In this document: positions 1-9,700 of the stretch, in pieces
How the letters are laid out: the number at the start of each line of letters is the position of its first letter
How positions within the stretch are numbered: the stretch's first letter is position 1
Source: Streptomyces sp. NRRL F-5122
Lineage (GTDB): Bacteria; Actinomycetota; Actinomycetes; Streptomycetales; Streptomycetaceae
NCBI RefSeq assembly: GCF_001507435.1
Contig: NZ_LMWH01000242.1
Location: forward strand, 42,834 to 106,833
Length of the DNA stretch: 64,000 nt
Direction: 5' to 3'
Notes under the pieces: model-generated
Database searches by the model: none
Told to the model about the DNA's origin: nothing
What the model saw: the letters and a program-made list of their open reading frames with translations, nothing else
Translations under genes and position numbers: made by a program

Positions 1-1494
1 GCGGTCGGCCCAAGTGCGGGCTTGTTCCAGGCGGTGGCCGCGGTAGAGCCTGCTGGGGTCGCGGTGGGCGCGGTCCCAGTCGGTAGCGGCCTCTTCGAGG
101 CTTTGGCGGACGAGGTGGCCATCGCGGTTGGTGTCGATCCAGCGGCGCAGCTCGGGCCAGGCGTCCAGGAGGGCCTCGTGGGTGATCTCGACGGTGTCCT
201 GGTGCCGGGTGAGCAGGCGGCCGTGGGTGTAGGTGTCGATGACCGCGGCGGTGGCTGCCGGGTCCTCGCCGGCGTTGAGCAGGTCGATGTAGGGCAGGCG
301 GCGGCGGGTGTCGTCGACACCGTCGCCGATCTTGACCAGGCGTAGGAACAACGGGCGCGCGCTCTGCTGCTGGGCGAGGGTGAGGCTGGTGTAGAGGCGT
401 TCGGCTGTGGTGGCGACGGCGTGGCGGATGCCGCCAGTGGCCTGGTAGCCGTCCACGGTCAGGGTGTGGCCGTGGCGTTGCTGCCAGGTGGCGCGCAGGG
501 CGTGGGCCAACAGTGGCAGCCGCCCGGCCCCATAGCCCTGCGGCGGAGTACTCGTCGAGCCGGCGGCGTCGGTGCCGAGGTCGCGCAGCAGAAGCTCAGC
601 CAGGCCCGGTTCGATCTCCAGGCCGACGGCCCGGGCCGGGAACAGGATCGCTTCGCGCAGTTCGATGGGGGTCATGGGGCCGACAACGAGCTGGCCGTCC
701 TGCAGTACGGCGCGCAACTGGGGGTAGTCGGCGCAGGGAGTGTAGAAGTCGGAGCGCAGCCCGTACACCACCAGCGCGGCTGGCCCCGCCCCATCGGGCC
801 CGGCATCCGCGAGGGCGGTCAGGACCTCGATGAAGCAGCGCCGCTCCTGATCGCTCGCGCACAGGGTGAACAGCTCTTCCAGCTGGTCGACGACCACCAC
901 AAGCCGCTGGCGCGCCCGGCCACCATCGCCCGTTGCCGCGCGGAGCAGAGCCACGGATGCCTGCCCACCGCCCGCTGCCAGGGCCTCGGCCACCTCCTGC
1001 TCGCTCACGCCGGTGGACTCGGCGAGGCTGGCGGCCAGTGCCGCGAGGGGATGCGCGCCAGGAGTGATCAGCAGGCGGGGCCAGGTGGCCGATCCGGGAG
1101 CGGGCAGCGCACCGCGCGCCACGGCGGGCAGCAGGCCGGCGCGCAGCAGTGAGGATTTACCCGCCCCAGACGGTGCCACCAGCGCCAGCGCGCCACCAGC
1201 GCGTAGCCGTTCGTCCAGACGGACCAGCAGATCTGCGGTCACCGCGTCCCGGCCGAAGAACCAGTGGGCCCGGTCTTCGTCGAAGGCGGCCAGGCCCGGA
1301 TACGGGCATTCCAGCACGGGCGCGTCAGGTGCAGTGCGGCGGGAGCGGCGCACCCCGTCCTCGTAGTGCAGGTGCAGATCCCGCTGGGCGATGTGCTGAT
1401 CCCGCCCGGCCTGATAGATCCGCGCCCCTTCGGACGCGCGGGCCTCAAAGCGCGCCTCCTCACCGCCGGGCGGCGCGGCCTCCGGCGCGCTCAC
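1..1494 (-). CDS. STAND-family NTPase (nSTAND1-like), C-terminus beyond window edge
   Basis: Open frame of 498 codons running off the left edge, so the C-terminal part (often WD40 repeats in this family) is not visible. The GTG start overlaps the TGA of the upstream 139-aa gene, implying translational coupling. Residues 24-36 carry the motif ARIYQAGRDQHIA. Residues 62-82 contain the CPYPGLAAF...FFGRD block typical of the start of an nSTAND1 module. Walker A is APSGAGKSS (about 108-116) and Walker B is VVVVDQLEELF (about 199-209). STAND NTPases are signal-sensing switches that oligomerise on nucleotide exchange. I infer a conflict or cell-death sensor role from the motif shared with the upstream protein; the ligand is unknown. 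Confidence 0.85.
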   Translation of the reverse strand, partial: MSAPEAAPPGGEEARFEARASEGARIYQAGRDQHIAQRDLHLHYEDGVRRSRRTAPDAPVLECPYPGLAAFDEDRAHWFFGRDAVTADLLVRLDERLRAGGALALVAPSGAGKSSLLRAGLLPAVARGALPAPGSATWPRLLITPGAHPLAALAASLAESTGVSEQEVAEALAAGGGQASVALLRAATGDGGRARQRLVVVVDQLEELFTLCASDQERRCFIEVLTALADAGPDGAGPAALVVYGLRSDFYTPCADYPQLRAVLQDGQLVVGPMTPIELREAILFPARAVGLEIEPGLAELLLRDLGTDAAGSTSTPPQGYGAGRLPLLAHALRATWQQRHGHTLTVDGYQATGGIRHAVATTAERLYTSLTLAQQQSARPLFLRLVKIGDGVDDTRRRLPYIDLLNAGEDPAATAAVIDTYTHGRLLTRHQDTVEITHEALLDAWPELRRWIDTNRDGHLVRQSLEEAATDWDRAHRDPSRLYRGHRLEQARTWADR

Positions 1495-1910
1495 CGCTCA
1501 GTGATGTGCTGGTCCCGCCCGGCCTGATACACCCGCCCGCTGCCGGACGCCTCTGCCCGCATCAGCAGCGTCCCGATCCGGGATTGCTCCTGCTCGCTCA
1601 ACGCCGAGGTGAGCTGGGTGTCCAACAACTGGCGCAGTTCATCGGCGACCGCCGGATTGGATCGCAACAGCGCCTGGATCCGCATCTGCCAGTCGGCTAC
1701 CAAGGCCTGCTCGGTGTCTGCCTCCCCGGTCTGCCGGGCAGCCAGCACTTGAGCCCGGGTTTCGGCCAGTTCCGCGTCGACCGCCTCGGCCTGCTCAGGA
1801 CGTACCCGGCGCCACAACGCCACCATGCCGGTACGGGCGCCCTGCCAAGCATCCGCGGCTATCGCACTGACAAGCGCCGTCCCGGCCGCGAGCGCAATCG
1901 GATCCATCAC
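1491..1910 (-). CDS. Small putative membrane-active effector with C-terminal STAND-shared motif
   Basis: A 139-aa protein starting ATG-ATG behind AAGGGGGAC. The N-terminus (residues 3-20, PIALAAGTALVSAIAADA) is a short hydrophobic, alanine-rich helix. Residues 35-115 look like charged amphipathic helices. The last 15 residues, GRVYQAGRDQHITER, nearly repeat the motif at residues 24-36 of the downstream STAND protein. That layout, effector domain then C-terminal motif beside an NLR-like protein with the same motif at its N-terminus, matches the known plan of bacterial amyloid-signalling pairs (BASS motifs, Bell/HeLo-like effectors). I see the motif and gene order; amyloid templating and pore formation are inference. 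Confidence 0.75.
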   Translation of the reverse strand: MMDPIALAAGTALVSAIAADAWQGARTGMVALWRRVRPEQAEAVDAELAETRAQVLAARQTGEADTEQALVADWQMRIQALLRSNPAVADELRQLLDTQLTSALSEQEQSRIGTLLMRAEASGSGRVYQAGRDQHITER

Positions 1911-2228
1911 ACGTCCCCCTTACGCGCAAACCCGGAGAATTACGCTACCGGCGCGCACCGGAGAAAACAGTATTTGGGGCAAGACTTCATCGACACACGA
2001 CTGGCGCGTTGGGGCGTACGACGAAGGCTGTTCGCTGGCGCAGTTGCCGAGGCACGACTCGGACCTTGGCACACTGAACCTCGATCCACCGCGGGAATTC
2101 TGATCACGGGCGTCGGACGGGTTCCGGGTGTTTCTTCGGGACGAGGGCAGGGGTGGTCGTCGGGTGGCCGTCCGATGCGGGGTCTCCAAAGTCTTTCGGG
2201 TCGTGGGCGGGCAGGGCAGTCGCGTGGG
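1911..2228. other. Intergenic stretch between STAND operon and IS1380-type transposase
   Basis: No convincing gene on either strand. It should hold the promoter of the leftward effector/STAND operon and the downstream end of the IS1380-type element, but I could not identify a matching terminal inverted repeat or a target duplication by eye. Confidence 0.5.
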
Positions 2229-3617
2229 TCAGGTGATCATGCGCTGTCCGGTCGCCGTCCACAGGTCGGCGAAGTCGTCCTGCCAACGCCAGTGTTGGGG
2301 TAGGTGGAGGGTGAGGCGGCGGGCGCCGGTGGCGATCCGGGCGGGGATGTTGATCAGGTGGCGGCGGATCGTTCCGGTCCGTGCCCTGGCGTGGAAGACG
2401 GAAGCGAGATGGGCGGCGGCCCGGGTGAGGTTGTAGGCGGTGGCTGCGAGGGTGAGCCAGGCGGCGTTCGCGGTGAACTTCCCCGAGGGTAGATGGTCGA
2501 GCGCGGAGTCTTCCAGGTCGGCGAAGGCCTGCTCGACCTGGGCGTGTTCGCGGTGCATGGGTTCGGCCTGGGCCAGGACGAATGGGCTGTCGGTGAAGAT
2601 GACGTGGTGGCGCCAGACGCCGAACAGCTCGGCCTGCCCCTCCGGCACGGACTTTGGGTTGAGCCGCTTCACGCGGCGCACGATCAGCCGGGCGGTGGCG
2701 TGGAACGCCTTCTTCTTGCTGGTGAATGCGGTGAAGGGGACTTCGGCGATCTCGGCGTCGGAGATCCAGCGTTCCTCCTCGGCGTCCCAGACGGCGGCGG
2801 CGTACTTGATCGGCGTCCAGGCGTCCTCGGCGATATGTGCGATGGCCTCACGGATCTTCTTCTTGACCGCGACCGCGAGCGAGAACCGTGCGCCGGCCTT
2901 GCGGCAGACGTCGACGACCTTGTGGGAGAAGTACGCAGAGTCGGCGCGGACGATGATCTGCGCGGTGATGCCCATCGCCCGCACTGTGGCCAGCGCCTCG
3001 CACAGCAGACTCGCCGCGCCCTTTCCGGAGCCTGCCGAGCCCTTGCGCAGCCTAGTTGCCACGATCACCGGCGCGCAGGTACCCGTCTTGACGGTGACGA
3101 TCTGGAAGTGCAGGCCGTGCTGTTTGGTGTAGCCGAAGGAGGCGCCCTGCTTGGCCGGGCCGTATACCTGCTTGACCTTGGAGTCGATGTCGACGAATAC
3201 CACCTCGTCCCTGGTGGGGACCAGGCCGGTGTGTGCGGCGAGATTGCAGGTGAACGCCCGTGCTGCGGACTCCAGTTGGCGCACGTGCCCCCAGGTGAAC
3301 GCGCGCAGGAACGTGCCCAGCGTCGACGGGGCACGCACCCCGCCGAACAACCGGGCCAGCCCGCCATGACGTAGCAGGTCCAGGTTGTCGATGCTGTCCG
3401 CCCCGGCCGCCATCCCGCCCACGATGCTCATGACCTTCGCCTCGGCGGCCGTCCCGGCGCCGTTCTTCGCGCCGGTCAACTTCACCTTCGCGGCCACCAG
3501 AGCGGCCAGCCCGCACCGCTCGGCCAGCCGGATCGTGGGGACCAGCCCGGCATGTGCGATCAGGTCGGCGTCGTCGAACGCGGCGAACAGCTCCGCGGGC
3601 CTGTGGGAGACTTTCAC
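2229..3617 (-). mobile_element. IS1380-family transposase, full length
   Basis: A 462-aa intact transposase. DDE-type landmarks are FVDIDSKVKQVYG near residue 140 (first Asp), IIVRADSAYFSHKVV near residue 225 (second Asp) and the HAQVEQAFADLEDSALDH region near residue 365, with a C-terminal helical tail. Length and motif order fit IS1380-family enzymes of actinobacteria, which cut and paste DNA at their terminal repeats. The promoter-proximal side faces the truncated glyoxalase-fold gene at 3700-4039, suggesting that the insertion, or a later deletion, removed that gene's start. Element ends were not resolved, so only the transposase gene is delimited. Confidence 0.9.
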
Positions 3618-3699
3618 TTCAGAGGTGCCTTGCCGATCGTGCGTGGTGGAAGCGTAGGAACTCCTATCATCGCAGGTCAGCAGGCACCTCTTCCTATTT

Positions 3700-4039
3700 C
3701 CCCGTCCACAGACAGCACGTCACACGGTGGATCAAGGATCAGGAGGCCACGGGCTTCGAACCCCACCCGAAGTCGGACGCCGACTTCGCGGGTCTCAACC
3801 GTGAGGACGGACTGTTCATCGGTTTTCAGCGGGTCGACGAATACCGGGCTCCGCGTTGGCCCGACCAGACCGTTCCCCAGCAGTTGCACCTTTGCTTCGA
3901 CGTCGTGGATCTAGACGAGGCCGAGGCTCGGTTGCTGGAGTTGGGCGCGGGCAAGCCGGATCACCAGCCTCATGAGGCCGCCAAGGCGCGCGTTCTCACT
4001 GATCCGGCTGGTCATCCCTTCTGCATCTGCCGAGGCTGA
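3700..4039 (+). pseudogene. Glyoxalase/bleomycin-resistance (VOC) protein, N-terminally truncated
   Basis: The frame ending at 4039 encodes a recognisable VOC C-terminal half: DFAGLNREDGLFIGFQRVDEY, then PQQLHLCFDVVDLDEAEARL, then TDPAGHPFCIC at the end, as in many Streptomyces VOC proteins. The usual start with the first beta-alpha-beta unit and its metal ligand is missing. Upstream codons merge into the side of the IS1380 element with no plausible start near the homologous part. I read it as a remnant left by the insertion. The left boundary is approximate. Confidence 0.65.
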
Positions 4040-4595
4040 CCGTTGGGATCAGTACGGCATCGTCCGCACAGTCGCTCCCATAACGGAGCGCAGATGGGGA
4101 CCCGGCAAGCCCGCATGCGGTACCCGACACCAACGTGCGTACTGCAGCGGTCGGAGCCGTACTCCGTGAACAGTGCATCAGGCTCAATGTGGTTCCGGTC
4201 AGTCCCACCAGCCGTCGCCGGCGTGCCGCCCATCTCTCCACTCCAGGAAACCGAGCGCCCTCCGCACGGGATACGGAGAGGCGCCGGCGTCCGCGCCGCC
4301 TCGCGGCGGTCTCACCCCGGCTGCTTGTCGCGGAGGACGTTGCGCAACGCCGCATGGCGTCCCGCACATGCCAGTGCGGAAAGCCATGCGGCGTCAGCGA
4401 TGCGAGGCGGCCTTCCGGCCTACCTTCCCCCTCACCGGACGGATTCGGTGTAGGTGGGCCGGAGTGCCTTGGGTCGCCGATGCCCGAGAGTGCGTTGACG
4501 AACTCGACGTCGGCTGCCGTCAACTCTTGGACGAACGGACCGAACCGCCCCGCACCGCCCGGAAGTGCATGCGATACCAGTCCAGCCGGTCGTCA
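4040..4595. other. Long non-coding stretch
   Basis: No gene I can support on either strand. Frames crossing it are arginine/serine/proline-rich and lack recognisable domains. It contains the two-storey hairpin at 4347-4394. Confidence 0.5.
4347..4394. repeat. Two-storey inverted repeat (structured hairpin)
   Basis: Outer 12-bp arms ACGCCGCATGGC and GCCATGCGGCGT pair perfectly. A symmetric 3x3 internal loop follows, then an inner CCGCAC/GTGCGG stem closes on a 6-nt loop. It sits in otherwise featureless DNA and has no T-tract, so it is either a structured RNA, a palindromic element or a protein site. Confidence 0.6.
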
Positions 4596-5006
4596 TTACC
4601 GCTTGGTGACCCGCAAATGCCGTCGTTCGGCCAGCTCCTCCGCACTGACCACCGTCAGAACAGGGGTACCGGGAGGCGCGAACATGGTCACCACCAGCTG
4701 CGACTGAGCGTCCGAAAGGTTGTTGGCGCCCTGGTAGTGGATCACGTCGCCTCCGGGCTCGAAGAGGGCGTCACCGGCTTTGAGCACGCGAGGCGGCTGT
4801 CCCTCCAGCTCGAACAGGATCTCGCCCTCGGTCACGTAGCCGAAGAGCGGCCCTGGGTGCCGGTGCGGCGGCGCGCCGAGATTACCGGGCGGCAGGGTGA
4901 CCCGGATGGTCCTGGCCTCGGCGTCGGCCGGGATGCGGGCCGTCACCCCCTGCAGGGCCGCAATCACCTCGACGCCCGGCGGCAGGTGTGCGTGCTCAGC
5001 GCTCAT
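4596..5006 (-). CDS. Cupin-domain protein
   Basis: A 136-aa protein whose ATG lies 6 nt behind GGAGG, which fixes the start against longer upstream readings. A single cupin_2 barrel is visible: PPHRHPGPLFGYVTEGEILFE gives the first cupin motif with metal-binding histidines, and GDALFEPGGDVIHYQGAN the second. Small monocupins of this type bind a metal or small ligand and serve as isomerases, dioxygenases or sensors; the substrate is not evident. An AACAGGGACTGTT inverted repeat (5038-5050) lies just upstream and may be a regulator site. No operon partner. Confidence 0.85.
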   Translation of the reverse strand: MSAEHAHLPPGVEVIAALQGVTARIPADAEARTIRVTLPPGNLGAPPHRHPGPLFGYVTEGEILFELEGQPPRVLKAGDALFEPGGDVIHYQGANNLSDAQSQLVVTMFAPPGTPVLTVVSAEELAERRHLRVTKR

Positions 5007-5037
5007 GTGTTCCTCCAAACAGGGACTGTTCACAGAG

Positions 5038-5050
5038 GAGGACAGGACAG
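5038..5050. promoter_or_regulatory. Short inverted repeat upstream of cupin gene
   Basis: AACAG and CTGTT arms separated by 3 nt, about 30 nt ahead of the cupin start codon and just before its ribosome site. It is an operator candidate on position and symmetry only. Confidence 0.3.
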
Positions 5051-5325
5051 CCTCCTTGTTTGTGACAGGCCTGTGCGGCGAGCGTGCCGAGAGCCGCGCC
5101 CGCGCGACCTGGTCGTGGCGGCGGATGAGCGTGCTCCGCACCTCCAACCCCCTCGCGGGTGTGCGACGCCGTGCCGGCCTGGGCCCAGCCTTTCGACGGG
5201 GAGCACGCAACTGCAGGCGGGCTCGCCGCGACCACTGGGGGACGGTTCGGAGCGGCGTCGGGCGGCTCATGCAGTAGTGGCGTTCCAATGGAGGCGCACC
5301 CCGGCGCCATTTCCCCGCCCGTGCT
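5051..5325. other. Non-coding stretch
   Basis: No supported gene. It probably carries the promoter of the leftward cupin gene. Confidence 0.4.
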
Positions 5326-5475
5326 TCACCAAGGGATGCGTATCTCGGGGAGTGACAGCAGGAACCAAATGACCAGTGGCAGAACGAAGACCAGGACGAG
5401 GCCGGCCAGCATTTTCGCCCAGGTGGCGGTCTTTCCGCGGTCCTCCTCAGGCGGAGCGTCAAAGCGGTTGCTCAC
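5326..5475 (-). CDS. 49-aa single-pass membrane protein
   Basis: GTG start 6 nt behind GGAGG. The N-terminal half is acidic then basic (about residues 1-21, including DAPPEEDRGK). Residues 22-41 (MLAGLVLVFVLPLVIWFLLS) form one strong transmembrane helix, followed by a short PEIRIPW tail. Composition and ribosome site make this a credible small membrane protein although it resembles no family I can name. It lies between the cupin gene and non-coding DNA on the same strand as the cupin. Confidence 0.6.
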   Translation of the reverse strand: MSNRFDAPPEEDRGKTATWAKMLAGLVLVFVLPLVIWFLLSLPEIRIPW

Positions 5476-5956
5476 AGTCTTCCTCCCTCGATGCTCGCGC
5501 TTTCCCCAACGAGGCGCGATTGAACAGTGCTCAACGTGAGGTACTTATCAACGCCTCAAGCTGTTCGGGCACTTGCACGGACTCTGGCCTGGGGAAGTTC
5601 CTTGTCCAGCGCCTACAGGACACCGTACGCCGACTGGGCGCCCACTCCGGCCGTCGCGTTGCCAGTCGTGTTTGTGGCCGTCGTCGCGAGCACACAGGGG
5701 TGGTCGCCGGAGCGGCACGGGCCGAAGTCGGCGAGCAGGACGTTGCCCCAGGCTCGACGGTGCCTGTCGCAGATGAGAGCGTGGCCACCACTGTCGTCCG
5801 TGGCGCCGACCGCTCGAAACACCCAGCGGCCGAGATCCCGGACCCGCCGGCTCGCACCGCACCGCGCCACCGGATCGGCAGTTATTGCGCGAAGTTCATT
5901 GCAGGCAGGATGTCCCCCACGCGGCGAGTGCCGCCGCGGCATCGGGGAGACCACAC
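5476..5956. other. Stretch with at most one weak leftward ORF
   Basis: No domain-bearing gene. One leftward frame around 5613-5822 has GC-rich third positions and is listed separately as a weak candidate. Confidence 0.4.
5613..5822 (-). CDS. Possible small hypothetical protein (weak)
   Basis: From a GTG at 5822 this frame reads about 69 residues with C/G-biased third positions, including HALICDRHRRAWGNVLLADF and a TAG stop. There is no clear ribosome site, no recognisable domain and the start is uncertain. It may simply be chance coding-like sequence. Confidence 0.22.
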   Translation of the reverse strand: MFRAVGATDDSGGHALICDRHRRAWGNVLLADFGPCRSGDHPCVLATTATNTTGNATAGVGAQSAYGVL

Positions 5957-6460
5957 ATGGCTGACTGCTATCCGTACCGAATAGCGTCCAGGAGAGGAGA
6001 CCTGACTCTGATCTGGCGGCCCGGAGAGGGTGACGCCCCCGACGAGCTCGTCGTTGGCGACCTCGGGGGACTCCTTGTGTTCCACGACCTCAAGACGCTA
6101 GAGGACTATTGTGTTCGCAAGGGCTGGGAGCTTGTCCAGGAGGGCGAAGCCACTCTCGATCTGCGCGTCGTACAGCGCTGGGTCGACCACCCTGACCTTG
6201 ACTCGGTCTCGGCAGGACTGCTGCTGGACGCGTGGAACTTCTTCGAAGACCTCTCCCACAGCCTGAAAACCGGCTCACCCCTTCCCTCGCAAGGATCCAT
6301 CCACGACAACGCCTACGAAAAGATCTTCGGCGGTGGCGCTCTCGAGCCGACCGCCGGCGAGGGAGCCTGGACGGGCGAAGAAGCCGCAGCCGTGCGCGAA
6401 CTCCTCCGGGTGGGGCTCGAGCTGTGGCAGCACGCTGTGCATGGATCCAGCACCCGCTGA
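5957..6460 (+). CDS. Hypothetical acidic cytosolic protein
   Basis: A 167-aa protein. The start MADCYPYRIASRRGD is chosen because the upstream extension is low-complexity arginine/alanine. The protein is soluble and acidic, with an N-terminal beta-rich part (residues 10-45, DLTLIWRPG...GGLLVFHDLKTLEDYC) and a helical C-terminal half containing LDAWNFFEDLSHSLK. The style resembles small immunity-type or house-keeping hypothetical proteins of Streptomyces, but I do not recognise the family. It stands alone. Confidence 0.65.
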   Translation: MADCYPYRIASRRGDLTLIWRPGEGDAPDELVVGDLGGLLVFHDLKTLEDYCVRKGWELVQEGEATLDLRVVQRWVDHPDLDSVSAGLLLDAWNFFEDLSHSLKTGSPLPSQGSIHDNAYEKIFGGGALEPTAGEGAWTGEEAAAVRELLRVGLELWQHAVHGSSTR

Positions 6461-6668
6461 TCGAATCCACGGGCGCCCGGCAGCAGTAGCGCGAACCGGT
6501 CCCACGCTGCTTCGTCAACCCGCCGCGAACCAGCACCAGATCGGTCGTGGCACGCCTCGGGCGAAGCGGATTTGGCATGTGGGTGGGTCGGTTCGTGCGG
6601 TGGACGGGTCGGCTGACGACACCTTGTCTCCTTCGTGACGCCTGTGGTTGAGTGTCATGGGAAGCGAT

Positions 6669-6680
6669 TGAAACGATTCA
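6669..6680. promoter_or_regulatory. LacI-type operator candidate before GH78 gene
   Basis: TGAAACGATTCA is an imperfect palindrome around a central CG, the shape of LacI/GalR-family operators controlling sugar genes. It lies about 60 nt ahead of the rhamnosidase start. No LacI gene is adjacent; the nearest in the window is at 49236. Confidence 0.45.
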
Positions 6681-6739
6681 CTTCATGAGGGCGGTGTACA
6701 CGCCGCATGCCGAATTGTGTTTCGTCGATGGGGGTAAGC

Positions 6740-9700
6740 GTGAGAAATCGCAGGATCGCAGGGCTGATGCTGTCGCTTGTGGCGACCGTGTCGGGGCTCG
6801 GCGCGACGTCCGGCGCGTCGGGCGTGCCCGTCCCGGACTCCCAAAAGGGCTCGGCCGTAGCCGGGTCGGGGCTCGCGGTGAGCGGACTCGAGGTCGAACA
6901 CCAGGTCCGGCCCTTGGGTGTGGACGTCCCCCGGCCGAGGCTGAGCTGGCAGGTGACCTCGGGGCAAGGCGCCGCCGGTCCCACCGCCGTCGAGCAAGTG
7001 GCCTACGAGGTCGAGGTGTCGACGTCGCAGGGCGGCCGGGGACAGGTCTGGGACAGCGGGCGCGTGCGCTCCTCCCGGTCCTTCGACGTCGCGTACGACG
7101 GACCCGCTCTCGCGTCGCGTGCGAGCTACTACTGGCGCGTACGGGTCTGGGACCGCTCCGGAAAGGCGTCGCCGTGGAGTGGTGAAGCGCGATTCGAGAC
7201 GTCCTTCGTCAACCCCGGTGACTTCCACGGGGCCTGGATCGGGGCACACGAGAAGGCGCCCGCGCTGCGGCTCGACGACGCGAAATGGATCTGGTACCCC
7301 GAGGGCAATCCGGCCGACTCGGCCCCCGCCGGTACGCGCTACCTGCGCCGGAGCTTCGACCTGCCCGACAAGACGCAGATCAGCTCGGCAGAGATGCAGC
7401 TCACGGCCGACGACCGCTTCACGCTGTATGTCAACGGCACCGAGGTGGCGCGTTCTCCGCTCGTTGCGGACTCCTGGCGGACGGCGAGCATCATCGACAT
7501 CGCCCCCTACCTGCACACAGGCACCAACGTGCTGGCGGTCGAGGCGACGAACACCAATCAAGGGCCGGCGGGCGTACTCGGCAGCCTGCGCCTCCAGGGA
7601 GCGGGATCGCCCACCGACCTTGTCACCGACAGCGGCTGGAAAGCCTCCGATTCCGCGCACGAGGGGTGGGAGCAGCCCGGATACGGCGACGCGGCGTGGC
7701 CGAACGCCCTCGAGGCCGCCGGCTACGGTGCCGGCCCCTGGGGCCGGTCGGTGTCGGCTCCACCGTCCCCCGAGACGCTGCTGCGTGACGAGTTCACCGC
7801 GGCCAAGCCCATCGCGTCGGCGCGGGCCCACATCGCGGGCCTGGGCTACAACAAGCTCTACCTGAACGGCCGGCGCATCGGCGACCGAGAGCTCGAGCCC
7901 GGATTCACGGTGTACGACAAGACCGTCCTGTACTCGACGTACGACGTCACGGACGCGCTGCGCACCGGCGGCAACGCCATCGGGGTCAGCCTCGGCCGCG
8001 GCTTCTACGCGATGACCGATCCGGACGAATGGAAGGCGTCGTCCTGGTGGGGTGAGCCCAAGCTCAAGCTGGAACTCGACATCACCTACACCGACGGCAC
8101 GCACCAGCAGGTGCTTAGCGACGACGGGTGGAAGGTGTCCGACGGGCCGACGACCACGCAGTCACTGTGGTTCGGGGAGACCTACGACGCCCGTGTGGAG
8201 CAGCCCGGTTGGGAGCGGCCGGGCTTCGACGACAGCACCTGGCGCGCCGCACTGACGGTCGACGGCCCCAAGGGCACCCTCCGTTCCGAGAGCTTTCCGC
8301 CCGTCAAGGTGACCGGCCATCTGAAGGCAGAGCACACCACCACGCCCGCCGACGGTACGCACGTCTACGACTACGGCACCCCCACAGCAGGGTGGGCGCG
8401 CGTCGGGGTCCAAGGACCTGCCGGAGCGACGGTCACCGTCACCTACGGCGAGAAGTTGCGTGCCGACGGCACCGTCGACAACACCGGCGCCTTCGGAATG
8501 GCCCTGCAGACCTACTCCTACACCCTCAAGGGCGAGGGGGTGGAGCACTACCAGCCGAGCTACAGCTACGCCGGTTTCCGCTATGCCCAAGTCGTGGTCC
8601 CCAAGGGGGTCACCCTGCGGTCGGTCGACGGGATGAGAGTCCACACGGCGGTGGCGTCCACCGGCGACTTCACCAGCTCGAGCGACCTGCTGAACCGCTA
8701 CCAGGACGCGCAGGCCGACACGATCCTCAACAACCTCCACTCGATCCCGACCGACACACCCATGTACGAGAAGCGGCCCTACACGGCCGACGGCTTCCTG
8801 TACGCCGACTCGGCGATCGCGAACTTCGACATGCAGAACTTCTACGAGAGCTGGATGCGTTCGCACCGAGACGACCAGAACGACGACGGATCGATCGGCC
8901 CCACCGTACCCACCACCGAGTCCGGCAAGCAGGTCAAGGACCCCATCTGGTCGGCCAGTTTCATTCTCGGCACCTGGGACCTGTACTGGTACTACGGCGA
9001 CACAGAGGCGGTCGCCGACAACTACGACGGCATGAAGGCCTGGTTGGAGCACTACGAGCGGGACATCGCCGACACCGGCGGCATCTACACCGGCTTCAGC
9101 TACGGAGACTGGCTCTCGCCGGAAGGCGCCAACGCGCCGGAGGGCACCCGGCTGTCCGGCACCGCGTACATCTACCTCACCGCGACGAGGCTCGCGACGA
9201 TGGCAAAAGCGCTGGGCCACGAGGCAGACGCGCGGCACTTCGGCGCGTTCGCCACGCAGGTCAAGGACACCTTCAACGCCACCTTCTACGACCGGGACAA
9301 AGAGTCCTACTACGACGACAAGGCCGCAGGTTACCGGCAGACGGCGAACCTGCTCCCCCTGAGCTTCGGCATGGTGCCCAAGGAGCACCGTCAAGCCGTG
9401 ATCGACAACCTCGTTGAGGACATCCACGCCCGTGGTGATCACCTGGACACCGGTGCGCTGGGCACCAAGGTCCTCCTTCCGGTCCTGACCGATGCCGGGC
9501 ACGCCGACCTGGCCTACAAGGTGGCCACCAACCCGACCTACCCCGGGTGGGGTTACTGGTTCGAGGGCCTTGGCGCCACGACCATGTGGGAGGAGTGGAA
9601 CGCGAACTCGCGCTCGCACGACCACGCCTTCATGGGCACGGTGGACGACTGGCTCTACCAGGATGTGGCCGGCATCGAACCCGCCGCACCCGGCTACACG

